A DNA stretch of 64,000 bases, from the NCBI RefSeq assembly GCF_004962245.1, contig NZ_SUHQ01000006.1:124001-188000 (forward strand). Direction: 5' to 3'. The notes beneath the pieces are model-generated. The model did no database searches, had not been told where the DNA came from, and was given only the letters and a program-made list of their open reading frames with translations. Positions 34,772-42,870 of the stretch are shown here, piece by piece (position 1 is the stretch's first letter; each line of letters opens with the position of its first letter). This DNA is from Mesorhizobium sp. (lineage in GTDB: Bacteria > Pseudomonadota > Alphaproteobacteria > Rhizobiales > Rhizobiaceae). The position numbers and the translations under genes were made by a program.

Positions 34772-35482
34772 CTACGTCTGGCGCATCGAGACGTAAGTCG
34801 TAGCGTCGAAACGGCCGACAACCATTCCTTGCGACTCGCGCGTGAACAGGCCGTTCTCGACCACGCCGGGAATGCGGTTCAGTTCGGTCTCCAGCCTGGC
34901 CGGCGACGGGATGACGCCGCAATGGCAGTCGAGGATGAAGTTGCCGCTGTCGGTCACGACCGGCTGGCCGTCGCGCATGCGGCGCTCGATGATCGCATTC
35001 TTGATGCGGTGGTCGGCCAGCGCCTCGGCGACCATCCGCTCGGTCTGCTTCCAGGCGAACTGCACGACCTCCACCGGCAACGGGAAAGCGCCGAGCCGCT
35101 CCACGATCTTGGACTCGTCGCAGATGGTGATCATGCGCTTGGACGCATGGGCGATGATCTTCTCCCACAGCAGACAGGCCCCGCCGCCCTTAATCATGTT
35201 GAATTCGCGATCGATCTCGTCGGGGCCGTCGATCGTGAGGTCGATCTCGCCGATCTCGTTGGGATCGGTAAGCGCGATGCCGGCCTCGCGGGCCACGTCA
35301 TTGGTCGAACGGGAGGTGGTCGTGCAGGTGAGCTTCAGGCCGTTCGCGACATGCTTGCCGAGTTCACGAACGAAGAAATGCGAGGTCGTGCCGGAGCCGA
35401 GCCCGAGCTTCATGCCGTCCCTGACGAACTCCTCGACCACACGGCGTCCGGCCGCCTTCTTGGCTTTGTCCTGTGCGCTCAT
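34772..35482 (-). CDS. rpiA: Ribose-5-phosphate isomerase A
   Basis: The protein has 236 residues from the ATG at 35482, with GGAAG 8 nt upstream; a GTG at 35488 is too close to that site. The RpiA motifs are present: GLGSGTTSHFFVREL (phosphate loop), LTIDGPDEID, KGGGACLLWEKI (with the catalytic Glu) and the end segment GVVENGLFT. It interconverts D-ribose-5-phosphate and D-ribulose-5-phosphate. Here it is the last gene of a catabolic operon, so it probably feeds the kinase product into the pentose phosphate pathway. It may be an accessory copy beside a housekeeping rpiA elsewhere. The motif GSGTTSHF differs slightly from the common GTGSTA, so a related pentulose-phosphate substrate is possible. 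Confidence 0.85.
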   Translation of the reverse strand: MSAQDKAKKAAGRRVVEEFVRDGMKLGLGSGTTSHFFVRELGKHVANGLKLTCTTTSRSTNDVAREAGIALTDPNEIGEIDLTIDGPDEIDREFNMIKGGGACLLWEKIIAHASKRMITICDESKIVERLGAFPLPVEVVQFAWKQTERMVAEALADHRIKNAIIERRMRDGQPVVTDSGNFILDCHCGVIPSPARLETELNRIPGVVENGLFTRESQGMVVGRFDATTYVSMRQT

Positions 35483-35522
35483 TATCACGTCTTCCTTTCG
35501 TCCGCTCGCAGGCGGGCAGTGT

Positions 35523-36356
35523 TCAGATCTTCTCTGTCTGCCAGGAATCGAGTGCCGGCAGCTGGTCGGGGAACTCGCTTCCGCTGGTCATGGCGATCGC
35601 CGTCACAAGCATGTTGACGACGAGGTGGTGGTTGAGACGCGACGCCAGCGGCGTCATGATCTCGGTTCGATCGTAGGGCAGCACCGCGATCAGCACGTCC
35701 GACACGTGCGCGAGCGGGCTCCCCGCAGCGGTGATCGACAGCACGCGTGCGCCCCCGGCGCGCGATGCCGTTGCAACGTCGATCATCTGCTTGGTGTGCC
35801 CCGACTGGGAAAAGATCAGCGCGACCTCGTTCGGCCGCGAGGTTTCCGCATGCAGCCACTGCTTCTTGCGCCCGATCAGGGCCGCGCAGCGCGTGCCGAG
35901 GCGCTGGAACTTGTGTTCGGCGTCGAGCGCCGTGATCTCGGAAATGCCGCTGGCATAGATGCCGACCCACGATGCAGCCGACAGCAGCTTTGCACCCGCT
36001 TCGACCTCGCCGGGATTGAGATCCTCCAGCAGCCGCTGGATGGCGTTCAGCGAATTGCGCGCCGTCTTGCGCACGACGTTCTGGATCGAATCGCCTGGAA
36101 CGATCTGCTCGTAGGCGAAGGGCGCGGAGGGCACCAGGCTCTGGGCAAGGTTGAGCTTGAAGTCCTGGTAGCCCTGGAAGCCGAAGCGCCGGCAGAAGCG
36201 CATGATGGTCGGATCGCTGACCGCGCACTCCTCCGAAAGGCGTGCCATGCTCATGTGGATGACGTCGCTTGGATTGGCGCTGACGAAGCGGGCGACCCTG
36301 CGCTCGGCCGAGCCCATCTCCCCGCTTTCCTGCACGATGCGTTGCAACAGGCTCAT
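35523..36356 (-). CDS. RpiR-family transcriptional regulator (HTH_6 plus SIS domain)
   Basis: The 277-residue protein has the N-terminal RpiR helix-turn-helix (about 1-77, including HMSMARLSEECAVSDPTIMRFCRRFGF) and a C-terminal SIS sugar-phosphate-binding domain (about 125-260, VGIYASGISEITALDAEHKF, VALIFSQSGHTKQMIDVA, VLSITAAGSPLAHVSD). It is the only DNA-binding regulator in the sugar cluster. I infer that it binds the three TAG-N3-TA-CTA repeats at 34550, 40115 and 40314, with a sugar phosphate as inducer. It lies 12 nt after the HAD gene and 40 nt before rpiA, within the operon it would control, giving feedback. Confidence 0.92.
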   Translation of the reverse strand: MSLLQRIVQESGEMGSAERRVARFVSANPSDVIHMSMARLSEECAVSDPTIMRFCRRFGFQGYQDFKLNLAQSLVPSAPFAYEQIVPGDSIQNVVRKTARNSLNAIQRLLEDLNPGEVEAGAKLLSAASWVGIYASGISEITALDAEHKFQRLGTRCAALIGRKKQWLHAETSRPNEVALIFSQSGHTKQMIDVATASRAGGARVLSITAAGSPLAHVSDVLIAVLPYDRTEIMTPLASRLNHHLVVNMLVTAIAMTSGSEFPDQLPALDSWQTEKI

Positions 36357-36368
36357 CGACCGCCCTCC

Positions 36369-37049
36369 CTACCTGCCCTGAACAGATATGGGATTGGCTG
36401 CAAGATCGATCAGGCGGTCAAGCCGCCATTCGGATTCTACGGCGACCTGTTCGCCGCATCCCCAGGAAACGGCATAGAACGGCACGCCGGCGGCGGTGGC
36501 GGTTGCCTGATCGACGGCGGTGTCGCCGATATAGGCCCAGGCGTCGCCATCAATGCCCATGCGCTCGGCGACGGCGAGCAGATGGCTTGGGTGCGGCTTG
36601 CAAGCGGGCGCCGCATCCGCGCCGACGACCACTTCGAACAGCGGCGCGACGCCGAGGATTTCCAGCACCTTCAGCGAAAGTTCGTGCGGCTTGTTGGTGC
36701 AGATGCCGAGGCGCATGCCCGCGCCATGGAGTGCCTCCAGGTCCTCGCGGACATGTGGATAGAACAGCGTGCGTTCGGCAGGCTCGCGGTTGTAGTTGTC
36801 GAGGTACTGCTTCACCGCCTCGTCCACCGTCGCATCGTCGCTCGGCAGGCCGAGAGCCACGAAGATGTCGAGCAGAAGTCTGCGCGGTCCAAAGCCAATG
36901 AACGTCTCAACGAAGGCGACACTCTGAGTGGGCCAGTCGCGGCGTTCCAGCACCTTGTTCACGGCGGCAGCGATGTCGGGGGCGCTGTCGATCAGCGTGC
37001 CGTCAAGGTCGAAGACGAGTGCCTTGTAGCTGTCCTTGCGCGGGCTCAT
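36369..37049 (-). CDS. HAD-family phosphatase (phosphoglycolate phosphatase-like)
   Basis: The protein has 226 residues from the ATG at 37049, preceded by GAGGGAGG at 6 nt; the longer frame antisenses the kinase gene. The HAD motifs are FDLDGTLIDSAPDI (motif I), a CTNKP (motif II), the Lys in ACKPHPSHL and GDTAVDQ (motif IV), with a Gph-like helical cap between I and II. The closest family is phosphoglycolate phosphatase, but such proteins act on many small sugar phosphates. In this operon it may hydrolyse 2-phosphoglycolate or another side product, or detoxify an accumulated phosphate. Confidence 0.82.
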   Translation of the reverse strand: MSPRKDSYKALVFDLDGTLIDSAPDIAAAVNKVLERRDWPTQSVAFVETFIGFGPRRLLLDIFVALGLPSDDATVDEAVKQYLDNYNREPAERTLFYPHVREDLEALHGAGMRLGICTNKPHELSLKVLEILGVAPLFEVVVGADAAPACKPHPSHLLAVAERMGIDGDAWAYIGDTAVDQATATAAGVPFYAVSWGCGEQVAVESEWRLDRLIDLAANPISVQGR

Positions 37050-37068
37050 GCAACGCCTCCCTCTGCCA

Positions 37069-38589
37069 TCAACGGTCGAGTCCAGCCTTGCCGATCGCGG
37101 CAAAGCTTGGGGCCAGCGCGCCATAGAGGCCGCCATAGATATCGAAGGCCTTGCGGAGCAGCTCGCCCGTGGCCGCATCCGCTGTCTCGCGGGTGACGGG
37201 GCGACACACCCGTGCCGCCTCGATCGCGCTCGGCCAGACCCCCGCCCCGACGCCCGCAATCAACGCTGCTCCGAAGGCGCCGCCTTCCGCGGCCCCTTCG
37301 GTCGTCACCACGTCGCAGCCGAAGAGATCCGCCTGCATCTGCCGCCACAGCGCCGAGCGCGCGCCGCCGCCGGAGGCCTTGATCATCGTCCGGCCGATGT
37401 CGACCCTCTCCATCAGCGCGTAGATGTCGAACAGCGAATGGGTCACGCCCTCCATGACGCTGCGGGCCATGTCGGCCGCGCCGTGGCGTGCGGTCAACCC
37501 AACGAAACCGCCGCGCGCGGACGGATCGGGGTGCGGGCAGCGCTCACCATTGAGGTAAGGCAGGAAGAGGAGGCCACGCGACCCGACCGGCGCGCCGGCC
37601 GCAATCGTCGCGATCCGCTCGGCGGAGGGTGCATCGCTACCCGCGAAGCCGCCGAGCAACGCCCGGAACCACTCCATCGCGCCGCCGGCGTTGAGCGAGA
37701 CGCCCATGCAGTGCCACTTGTCCGGCGCCACATTGCAGAAGACCTGCAACCGGCCGTCCGGATTGGCCACCGGCTCGTCGAGTGCTGCCGCGAGGATGCC
37801 TGCCGTGCCGATGGTGGTCTGCAGCTCACCCGGCGCGATGACCCCCGAGCCGATCGTCTGGATGACGCTGTCCCCGCCACCGCCGACCACCGACGTGCCG
37901 GCCGGGAGCCCAAACAGCGCCGCGCCCGACTTGCTGACACGCCCGCTGACGACATGCGATTCGTGACACGGCGGCAGGAGCGCCGGGTCGACGCCGATCA
38001 GGTCGAGCAGGCCGGTCGCCCAGACCCGCTTGCGGGTGTCGAACAGGCCGGTGCCCGAGGCGTCCGAAACCTCGGTCGCGAGTTCTCCCGTGAGGAGCAG
38101 ACGGAGATAGTCCTTGGGGTTCAGGATGTGTCGCAGCCGGCCGAACAGTTCCGGCTCGTGGTTGCGCATCCAAAGGATCTTGCCGCCGGTGTAGCCCACC
38201 AGCATGCGGTTGTTGGTGCGCGCGAGCAGCCCTTCGAGGCCGCCTGCCCGCTCGTTGATCTCGTCGCACTCGGCCCCGTTGCGCTGGTCGTTCCACAGGA
38301 TCGCCGGACGCAGCACCTTGTGCGCCTCGTCGAGAGGGGTCAGTCCGTGCATCTGGCCCGAAAGACCGATCGCTGCGATCCCGACACCCGGCTTCTGCGC
38401 GAGGACGCCGGCGACGGCTGCCCGGGCGCCCTCGACCCAGAGCTGCGGATCCTGCTCCGTCCAGCCCGGATGCGGCTGCGAAAGCCCATAGGTCTCGGTG
38501 CGGCTTGCCAGCACCTTGCCGTCCGTGTCGATGAGCAGCGCCTTGCAGCCGGAGGTGCCGATGTCGATGCCGAGGAGAGCCTGCGTCAC
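37069..38589 (-). CDS. FGGY-family pentulose kinase (xylulokinase-like)
   Basis: The GTG at 38589 is chosen because GGAGG lies 8 nt before it, giving 506 residues that begin MTQALLGIDIGTSGCKALL; a GTG at 38598 overlapping the upstream stop is the alternative. The FGGY pattern is complete: the GIDIGTSGCK phosphate loop, LSGQMHGLTPLD, ILWNDQRN, a catalytic Asp in GGGGDSVIQTIGSG, and the ATP-binding KASGGGARSALWRQM. Its length and motifs fit xylulokinase (XylB), phosphorylating D-xylulose or a related ketose made by the dehydrogenases at 40371 and 41149. It is in one operon with the aldehyde dehydrogenase, HAD, RpiR and RpiA genes. Confidence 0.88.
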   Translation of the reverse strand: MTQALLGIDIGTSGCKALLIDTDGKVLASRTETYGLSQPHPGWTEQDPQLWVEGARAAVAGVLAQKPGVGIAAIGLSGQMHGLTPLDEAHKVLRPAILWNDQRNGAECDEINERAGGLEGLLARTNNRMLVGYTGGKILWMRNHEPELFGRLRHILNPKDYLRLLLTGELATEVSDASGTGLFDTRKRVWATGLLDLIGVDPALLPPCHESHVVSGRVSKSGAALFGLPAGTSVVGGGGDSVIQTIGSGVIAPGELQTTIGTAGILAAALDEPVANPDGRLQVFCNVAPDKWHCMGVSLNAGGAMEWFRALLGGFAGSDAPSAERIATIAAGAPVGSRGLLFLPYLNGERCPHPDPSARGGFVGLTARHGAADMARSVMEGVTHSLFDIYALMERVDIGRTMIKASGGGARSALWRQMQADLFGCDVVTTEGAAEGGAFGAALIAGVGAGVWPSAIEAARVCRPVTRETADAATGELLRKAFDIYGGLYGALAPSFAAIGKAGLDR

Positions 38590-38594
38590 CGCGC

Positions 38595-40058
38595 TCACCT
38601 CCCCTTCGGCTCGTCGTAGCGGATGCGGACGTGCTTGAAGTTGAGGTATTCAAGCATACCCTCGCGGCCGTGCTCGTAGCCGACGCCGCTCTGCTTGCGG
38701 CCGCCATAGGGCGCGTTCATGATGCCGGCGTCGACATTGTTGACGGCGACGTTGCCGTAATCGAGCCGGCTCGCCAGATAGCGGATCTCGTCCATGTCCT
38801 TGGCATAGACGTAGGAGGCGAGACCAAAAGGCGTGTCGTTGGCGAGCTCCACCGCCTCATCCAGCCCATCGAAGGCCATCACGCCGACCAGCGGCCCGAA
38901 GGTCTCCTGCGTCATCACCTTCATATCGTGCGTGCAGCCGGCAACCACGGTCGGGCGGAAGAAGTGGCCGCGGGCGAAGGCGTCACCTTCCGGCGCACCG
39001 CCGCCGGCGATGAGCTTCGCGCCCTTCGCGAGCGCGTCGGCCAGATGTTCCTTCGTCTTGTTGAGCGGCTCGGCGGAAGCCATCGCGCCGACATCGGCGT
39101 CCGGCCTGTCGATACCGTTGGCGATGACCAGCTTGTCCGCCGCCTCCCCGAGACGACCCACGAACGCGTCGGCGATCGGCCGCGCGACGTAGATGCGATT
39201 GATGGCGATGCAGATCTGGCCCATGTTGCGGAACGAGCGACGGACCGCGCCCTTCACCGCCGCATCGAGATCGGCCGATGCCGTGACAATCAGCGGACAG
39301 TTGCAGCCGAGTTCCAGCGACAGCCGCTTGATGGTCGGGCACGAGCGCTGGATATGAAGGCCCACTGCGCTGGAGCCGGTGAACGCGATCTTGTCCACCC
39401 CAGGATGCTCTACAAGCGCCTGACCGACCTTGGAGCCGGAACCGGTAACTATATTGACGACGCCGGCGGGGATCTTCGCCCTCTCGACCATGCTGGCGAT
39501 GGCAAGCGCCGTAAACGGCGTCAGTTCGGCCGGCTTGATGACGATGGTGCAGCCTGCAGCGAGCGCCGCGCACAGCTTCCAGCCGACCAGCTCGGCCGGG
39601 TAGTTCCAGGGGGTGATGGCGCCGACCACGCCGATCGGCTCGCGCACGACGAGGCTGTCGATGTCGGTCGTGGTATTCGGGACGATTTCGCCGTGGATGC
39701 GCACCGCCTCTTCCGCATAGAAATGGCAGGCTTCGGCAAGCTTCAGGATTTCGCCCCTGGCCTCGTTGAGCGGCTTGCCCTGTTCGAGCGTCATGATGCG
39801 GGCCATGGCGTCCGCTTCGGCGAAGATGGCATCTCCCAGACGGTGGAGCGCCTTCGAGCGCTCGACCGGAGCGAGGCGTGACCAGCTCTTGAAGGCCTTG
39901 CGGGCGGCCGCGACAGCCAGATCGACCTCGGCCGGCGCCGCGGCGGCGATATGGGCGAGCAGCTCGCCCGTCGCGGGGTTTTCGACCGGAATCCGAGCAC
40001 CCTCGCCCGCCTTCCAGGCACCATCTATGAACAGTTTCTCGGCGAGTTCCGTTATCAC
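38595..40058 (-). CDS. NAD(P)-dependent aldehyde dehydrogenase
   Basis: The GTG at 40058 is chosen: GGAGG lies about 10 nt upstream and the product has the usual 487 residues. An in-frame ATG at 40103 would leave only 12 nt between the operator and the gene. The ALDH fold is clear: ITPWNYPAE, KPAELTPFTALAIA, IAFTGSSAVG, the catalytic Glu in LELGCNCPLIV (the usual LELGGN with one Gly to Cys change), the catalytic Cys in NMGQICIAINRIYV, and TQETFGPL. It resembles succinate-semialdehyde, glycolaldehyde or lactaldehyde dehydrogenases. As first gene of the catabolic operon it probably oxidises a small aldehyde (such as glycolaldehyde) released from the sugar. Confidence 0.9.
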   Translation of the reverse strand: MITELAEKLFIDGAWKAGEGARIPVENPATGELLAHIAAAAPAEVDLAVAAARKAFKSWSRLAPVERSKALHRLGDAIFAEADAMARIMTLEQGKPLNEARGEILKLAEACHFYAEEAVRIHGEIVPNTTTDIDSLVVREPIGVVGAITPWNYPAELVGWKLCAALAAGCTIVIKPAELTPFTALAIASMVERAKIPAGVVNIVTGSGSKVGQALVEHPGVDKIAFTGSSAVGLHIQRSCPTIKRLSLELGCNCPLIVTASADLDAAVKGAVRRSFRNMGQICIAINRIYVARPIADAFVGRLGEAADKLVIANGIDRPDADVGAMASAEPLNKTKEHLADALAKGAKLIAGGGAPEGDAFARGHFFRPTVVAGCTHDMKVMTQETFGPLVGVMAFDGLDEAVELANDTPFGLASYVYAKDMDEIRYLASRLDYGNVAVNNVDAGIMNAPYGGRKQSGVGYEHGREGMLEYLNFKHVRIRYDEPKGR

Positions 40059-40114
40059 GGACGGCTTTCCTCCAACCCGCCCCGCACTTGGGGCCCGATC
40101 CATCGATCTCTCAT

Positions 40115-40133
40115 AAACTAGATTTACTAGTTG
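40115..40133. promoter_or_regulatory. Proposed RpiR-type operator 2 (aldehyde dehydrogenase operon)
   Basis: AACTAG-ATTTA-CTAGTT (40116-40132) is a perfect six-base inverted repeat with the shared TAG-N3-TA-CTA core. On the minus strand it lies between TTGCGC and TTTATG, which are 16 nt apart, so it would sit inside the promoter of the leftward catabolic operon. Confidence 0.6.
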
Positions 40134-40313
40134 GCGCAACCTCTTCCAGATCGGAGCGGCGGCCAATTTCTTGATGTCGCCATTTTTTCATCTAAGCCTT
40201 TGCTTTGCATATGTGAATCGAATAGGCTTCCAACAATCGACCAGGATTTCATTGCCTTTTCGGCTCTGCAGCCAATTTGACAAGCGGCCGGAGCCACAAC
40301 GGCTCTAACGAAA

Positions 40314-40332
40314 ATGGTAGTTCTACTACTAT
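40314..40332. promoter_or_regulatory. Proposed RpiR-type operator 3 (SDR/dehydrogenase operon)
   Basis: ATGGTAG-TTCTA-CTACTAT (40314-40332) is a seven-base-arm inverted repeat with one mismatch and the shared TAG-N3-TA-CTA core. It overlaps TACTAT, a likely -10 element, 38 nt before the SDR start. GTAG-N5-CTAC is also close to published operators of other RpiR-family regulators such as HexR. Confidence 0.6.
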
Positions 40333-40370
40333 AAGGTGGGGAGTGTGGACGGCAAAATATGGAGGAACCT

Positions 40371-41132
40371 ATGTCATACATGTCCAAGTTCGATCTGACG
40401 CATCGAATCGCGCTGGTAACAGGCGCGGGCCAAGGGATTGGCGAGGCCTGCGCGACCGCGCTGGCGGAAGCGGGAGCCCATGTCCACGTCACCGACCTCG
40501 ACGGCGCGCGCGCAAGGGCGGTCACCGGGAAGCTCGTGGGCCGCGGCCTGAAGGCCGACGCGCATGAACTGAACGTTACAAAGAGCGAGGCCCTCGGCGC
40601 GCTCGCCGACTCCTTGCCGCCCTTGGACGTCCTGGTGTCCAACGCGGGTATCGTCTCCAACATAGCGGCCGAGGATCTGACGGACGAAGAATGGGACCGG
40701 ATCATCGGCGTCAACCTGACTGGCGTTTTCAAGTGCTGCCGCACCTTCGGGCGCAAGATGCTCCAGGCCGGCCGCGGCTCTATCATCAACATTGGCTCGA
40801 TGTCGGCGGACATCGTCAACACGCCGCAGCCGCAATGTCACTACAACGCCTCCAAGGCCGGGGTGCACCATCTGACGCGATCGCTGGCTGTCGAATGGGC
40901 GCAGCGCGGCGTGCGTGTGAACGCCGTGGCGCCCACCTACATCGAGACGCCGTTGCTTGCGGGCCTGGAACAGAGCAAAGGCATGGTCGATCGCTGGATC
41001 GACCTCACGCCCATGAAGCGGATGGGCAGGCCAGACGAGATCGCGTCGGTCGTTCTCTTCCTTGCGTCTGACGCATCGAGCCTGATGACCGGCAGCATTG
41101 TCACCGCGGACGCGGGCTACACCTCGATCTGA
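40371..41132 (+). CDS. Short-chain dehydrogenase/reductase, probably polyol or sugar dehydrogenase
   Basis: The ATG at 40371 is chosen because GGAGG at 40361-40365 precedes it by 5 nt; the ATG at 40359 would include that site. The 253-residue product has the SDR cofactor motif [12 protein letters not shown] (SNAGIVS), the catalytic Ser in INIGSMSAD and YNASK (Tyr and Lys), and the end [10 protein letters not shown]. The acidic residue after strand 2 (VTDLDG) favours NAD. Close families include D-threitol, D-arabinitol and xylitol dehydrogenases. It begins a rightward pair divergent from the aldehyde dehydrogenase operon, and probably does one oxidation of the imported sugar or polyol. Confidence 0.88.
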   Translation: MSYMSKFDLTHRIALVTGAGQGIGEACATALAEAGAHVHVTDLDGARARAVTGKLVGRGLKADAHELNVTKSEALGALADSLPPLDVLVSNAGIVSNIAAEDLTDEEWDRIIGVNLTGVFKCCRTFGRKMLQAGRGSIINIGSMSADIVNTPQPQCHYNASKAGVHHLTRSLAVEWAQRGVRVNAVAPTYIETPLLAGLEQSKGMVDRWIDLTPMKRMGRPDEIASVVLFLASDASSLMTGSIVTADAGYTSI

Positions 41133-41148
41133 GCATAGGAGAAGGTTC

Positions 41149-42183
41149 ATGCCGTTAGCACTGGTCCTCGAAAGAAAGCGGGAGCTCGCCCTTCGCGACA
41201 TCGAGCTCGACCAGACGATGGGCGAGAACGACGTCCGCATCCGCATGGAAGTCGTTGGCATCTGCGGCTCTGACATCCACTACTACATGCATGGGCTTAT
41301 CGGACCATTCGTGGTGAACGAACCGATGGTGCTCGGCCATGAGGGGGCCGGAACAGTGGTCGCCAAAGGAGCTGGGGTGACGGGACTGGCGGTCGGCGAC
41401 CGGGTCTGTGTGGAGCCCGGCATTCCGGACTTCTCCTCGCGGGCCAGCAAGCTCGGCCTATACAATCTCGATCCGAAGCTGACCTTTTGGGCAACACCAC
41501 CGGTCCACGGCTGCCTGACGCCAGAGGTCGTCCATCCCGCGGCACTCACCTTCAAGCTGCCAGGCAATGTCAGCATGGCCGAAGGTGCCATGGTCGAGCC
41601 GCTCGCGGTCGGCGTTCAGGCCGCGGCAAAGGCCCGCATTCAACCGGGCGACCAGGCGCTGGTGCTTGGCGCCGGCCCGATCGGCATTCTGGTTGCGCTG
41701 GCGGCGCTCGCCGGCGGCTGCGCGGGCGTCATGATCGTGGACCCGCAGGAGGCCAAGCTCCGCATCGCCGAGACCTATAGCGGCATCAAGGCACTGCGCG
41801 CTGTGAACGGCACGCCGGCAGAACAGGTGGCAAGGGCAACGGGCGGCTGGGGGGTGGATGTCGTCTTCGAATGCTCCGGAGCGAACGCGGCTTATGGCGG
41901 CATCGCGGATTTCCTGCGGCCGGGCGGCGCGCTCGTGCTGGTCGGCATGCCGGCCCGGTCGGTGGAGCTGGACATCGTCGCGTTGCAGGTTAGGGAAATC
42001 CGTGTCGAGACGGTGTTTCGCTACGCGAATGTCTACGATCGCGCGATCGCCATGATCGCCGGCGGGAAGATCGACGTAAAGCCGCTAATCACCGAGACGT
42101 TCAAGTTCGAGGACAGCGTGGCGGCCTTCGATCGCGCGGCGGAAGGCCGCCCGACGGACGTCAAACTGCAGATCCGCATCTGA
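41149..42183 (+). CDS. Zinc-type medium-chain dehydrogenase (xylitol/sorbitol dehydrogenase-like), structural-zinc cysteines absent
   Basis: The protein has 344 residues from the ATG at 41149, preceded by AGGAGAAGG. Catalytic zinc ligands are present ([26 protein letters not shown]), as is the Rossmann motif [18 protein letters not shown]. The region that holds four cysteines for structural zinc in most relatives reads [21 protein letters not shown], without those cysteines; this is a known variation in polyol dehydrogenases. Products of this type convert xylitol to D-xylulose or other polyols to ketoses, which would feed the FGGY kinase. It lies 16 nt after the SDR gene in the same transcript. 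Confidence 0.88.
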   Translation: MPLALVLERKRELALRDIELDQTMGENDVRIRMEVVGICGSDIHYYMHGLIGPFVVNEPMVLGHEGAGTVVAKGAGVTGLAVGDRVCVEPGIPDFSSRASKLGLYNLDPKLTFWATPPVHGCLTPEVVHPAALTFKLPGNVSMAEGAMVEPLAVGVQAAAKARIQPGDQALVLGAGPIGILVALAALAGGCAGVMIVDPQEAKLRIAETYSGIKALRAVNGTPAEQVARATGGWGVDVVFECSGANAAYGGIADFLRPGGALVLVGMPARSVELDIVALQVREIRVETVFRYANVYDRAIAMIAGGKIDVKPLITETFKFEDSVAAFDRAAEGRPTDVKLQIRI

Positions 42184-42397
42184 GAATTGTCGGGCGTGCG
42201 ACGCCGACGGCCGCTCGACGTTGCGATAGGTGAGTTAGCGCCACATAGTCGACCATCAGGCTCTCCATTCAACCCTATCGCCTCGGAGTTGTCGAAACCG
42301 TGACGGTCGCTGACGCAGACACGTTGCACCGTCGTTGAGGTACCTCCAGCGAGAATGCAAATTTGAAATGCATTACAAAAAATATGGGGAACCAGCC

Positions 42398-42448
42398 ATG
42401 AAGCTCGCACTCGCAAGTCTCGCCTTCGCCGCCGTAGGCGGCTGCTGA
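42398..42448 (+). pseudogene. Truncated small lipoprotein ORF
   Basis: A 16-codon frame reads MKLALASLAFAAVGGC and then stops; it is a complete lipoprotein signal ending exactly at the lipobox cysteine, with GGGGA 7-8 nt before the ATG. The mature part is missing. The HNH-endonuclease remnant begins 3 nt further on from the other strand, so a recombination junction may have cut it. It could be chance. The 214 nt between the dehydrogenase stop and this ORF show only a weak bulged hairpin near 42189-42208. Confidence 0.3.
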
Positions 42449-42450
42449 CC

Positions 42451-42775
42451 TCAGCCGACTTCCGGAGAAACGGTGTCAAAGAGCCGATGGCTATCAGTGC
42501 GTAGGAGCAAGCCATTCGAAGGCGTATGCTCTCCACCAGCCTGAATGCTCGAATGTGAACCGCGTCTAAGATTGGCAGGTTCTTTCGCCAGAGACGGCGC
42601 AACGACGTTGGTAGCTGTCAGTGATCGTCAGGCGGAATGCTCCTTGCCCTAATCGTGGCTTGATCAATGTCGGCTTGCCATAGCGCTCAGCCATGATCGG
42701 CTCTGCATTTCGAATCTCGGAAACCGAACTTAATCGGTCAGTGACCGCGACCTTAGATGTTGACCATCCTTTTCC
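42451..42775 (-). pseudogene. HNH endonuclease remnant with frameshifts
   Basis: Read from right to left, three frames together give a recognisable HNH endonuclease. They are MAERYGKPTLIKPRLGQGAF and TDSYQRRCAVSGERT in one frame (ATG at 42694, stop at 42566), NLPILDAVHIRAF in a second, and NGLLLRTDSHRLFDTVSPEVG in a third, ending at 42451. The order (RRCAV.GE, then AHI/VHI, then NGLLL..D.HRLFD) is that of restriction-like HNH proteins common in rhizobia. At least two frameshifts and small losses make it non-functional. It lies between the sugar cluster and hipBA. Confidence 0.7.
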
Positions 42776-42870
42776 TCAGTGCTGAACCCATTGCCGGTCA
42801 CGATGTTCGCTGACCCGCTCTCTGGAACAGGTAGCCACAGGATTAGCTGGTCGCATGTCGATCTTTGGCA

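Noticed and set aside
34842..37196. A 784-codon rightward open frame
   Set aside because: It is antisense to rpiA, the RpiR gene and the HAD gene, all of which have clear family motifs and ribosome sites. Its product resembles nothing and reflects GC-biased codon use.
37036..39881. Long rightward frames at 37036-38619 and 38631-39881
   Set aside because: They are antisense to the FGGY kinase and aldehyde dehydrogenase, which show complete catalytic motifs. The rightward products are low-complexity Arg/Ala/Asp-rich.
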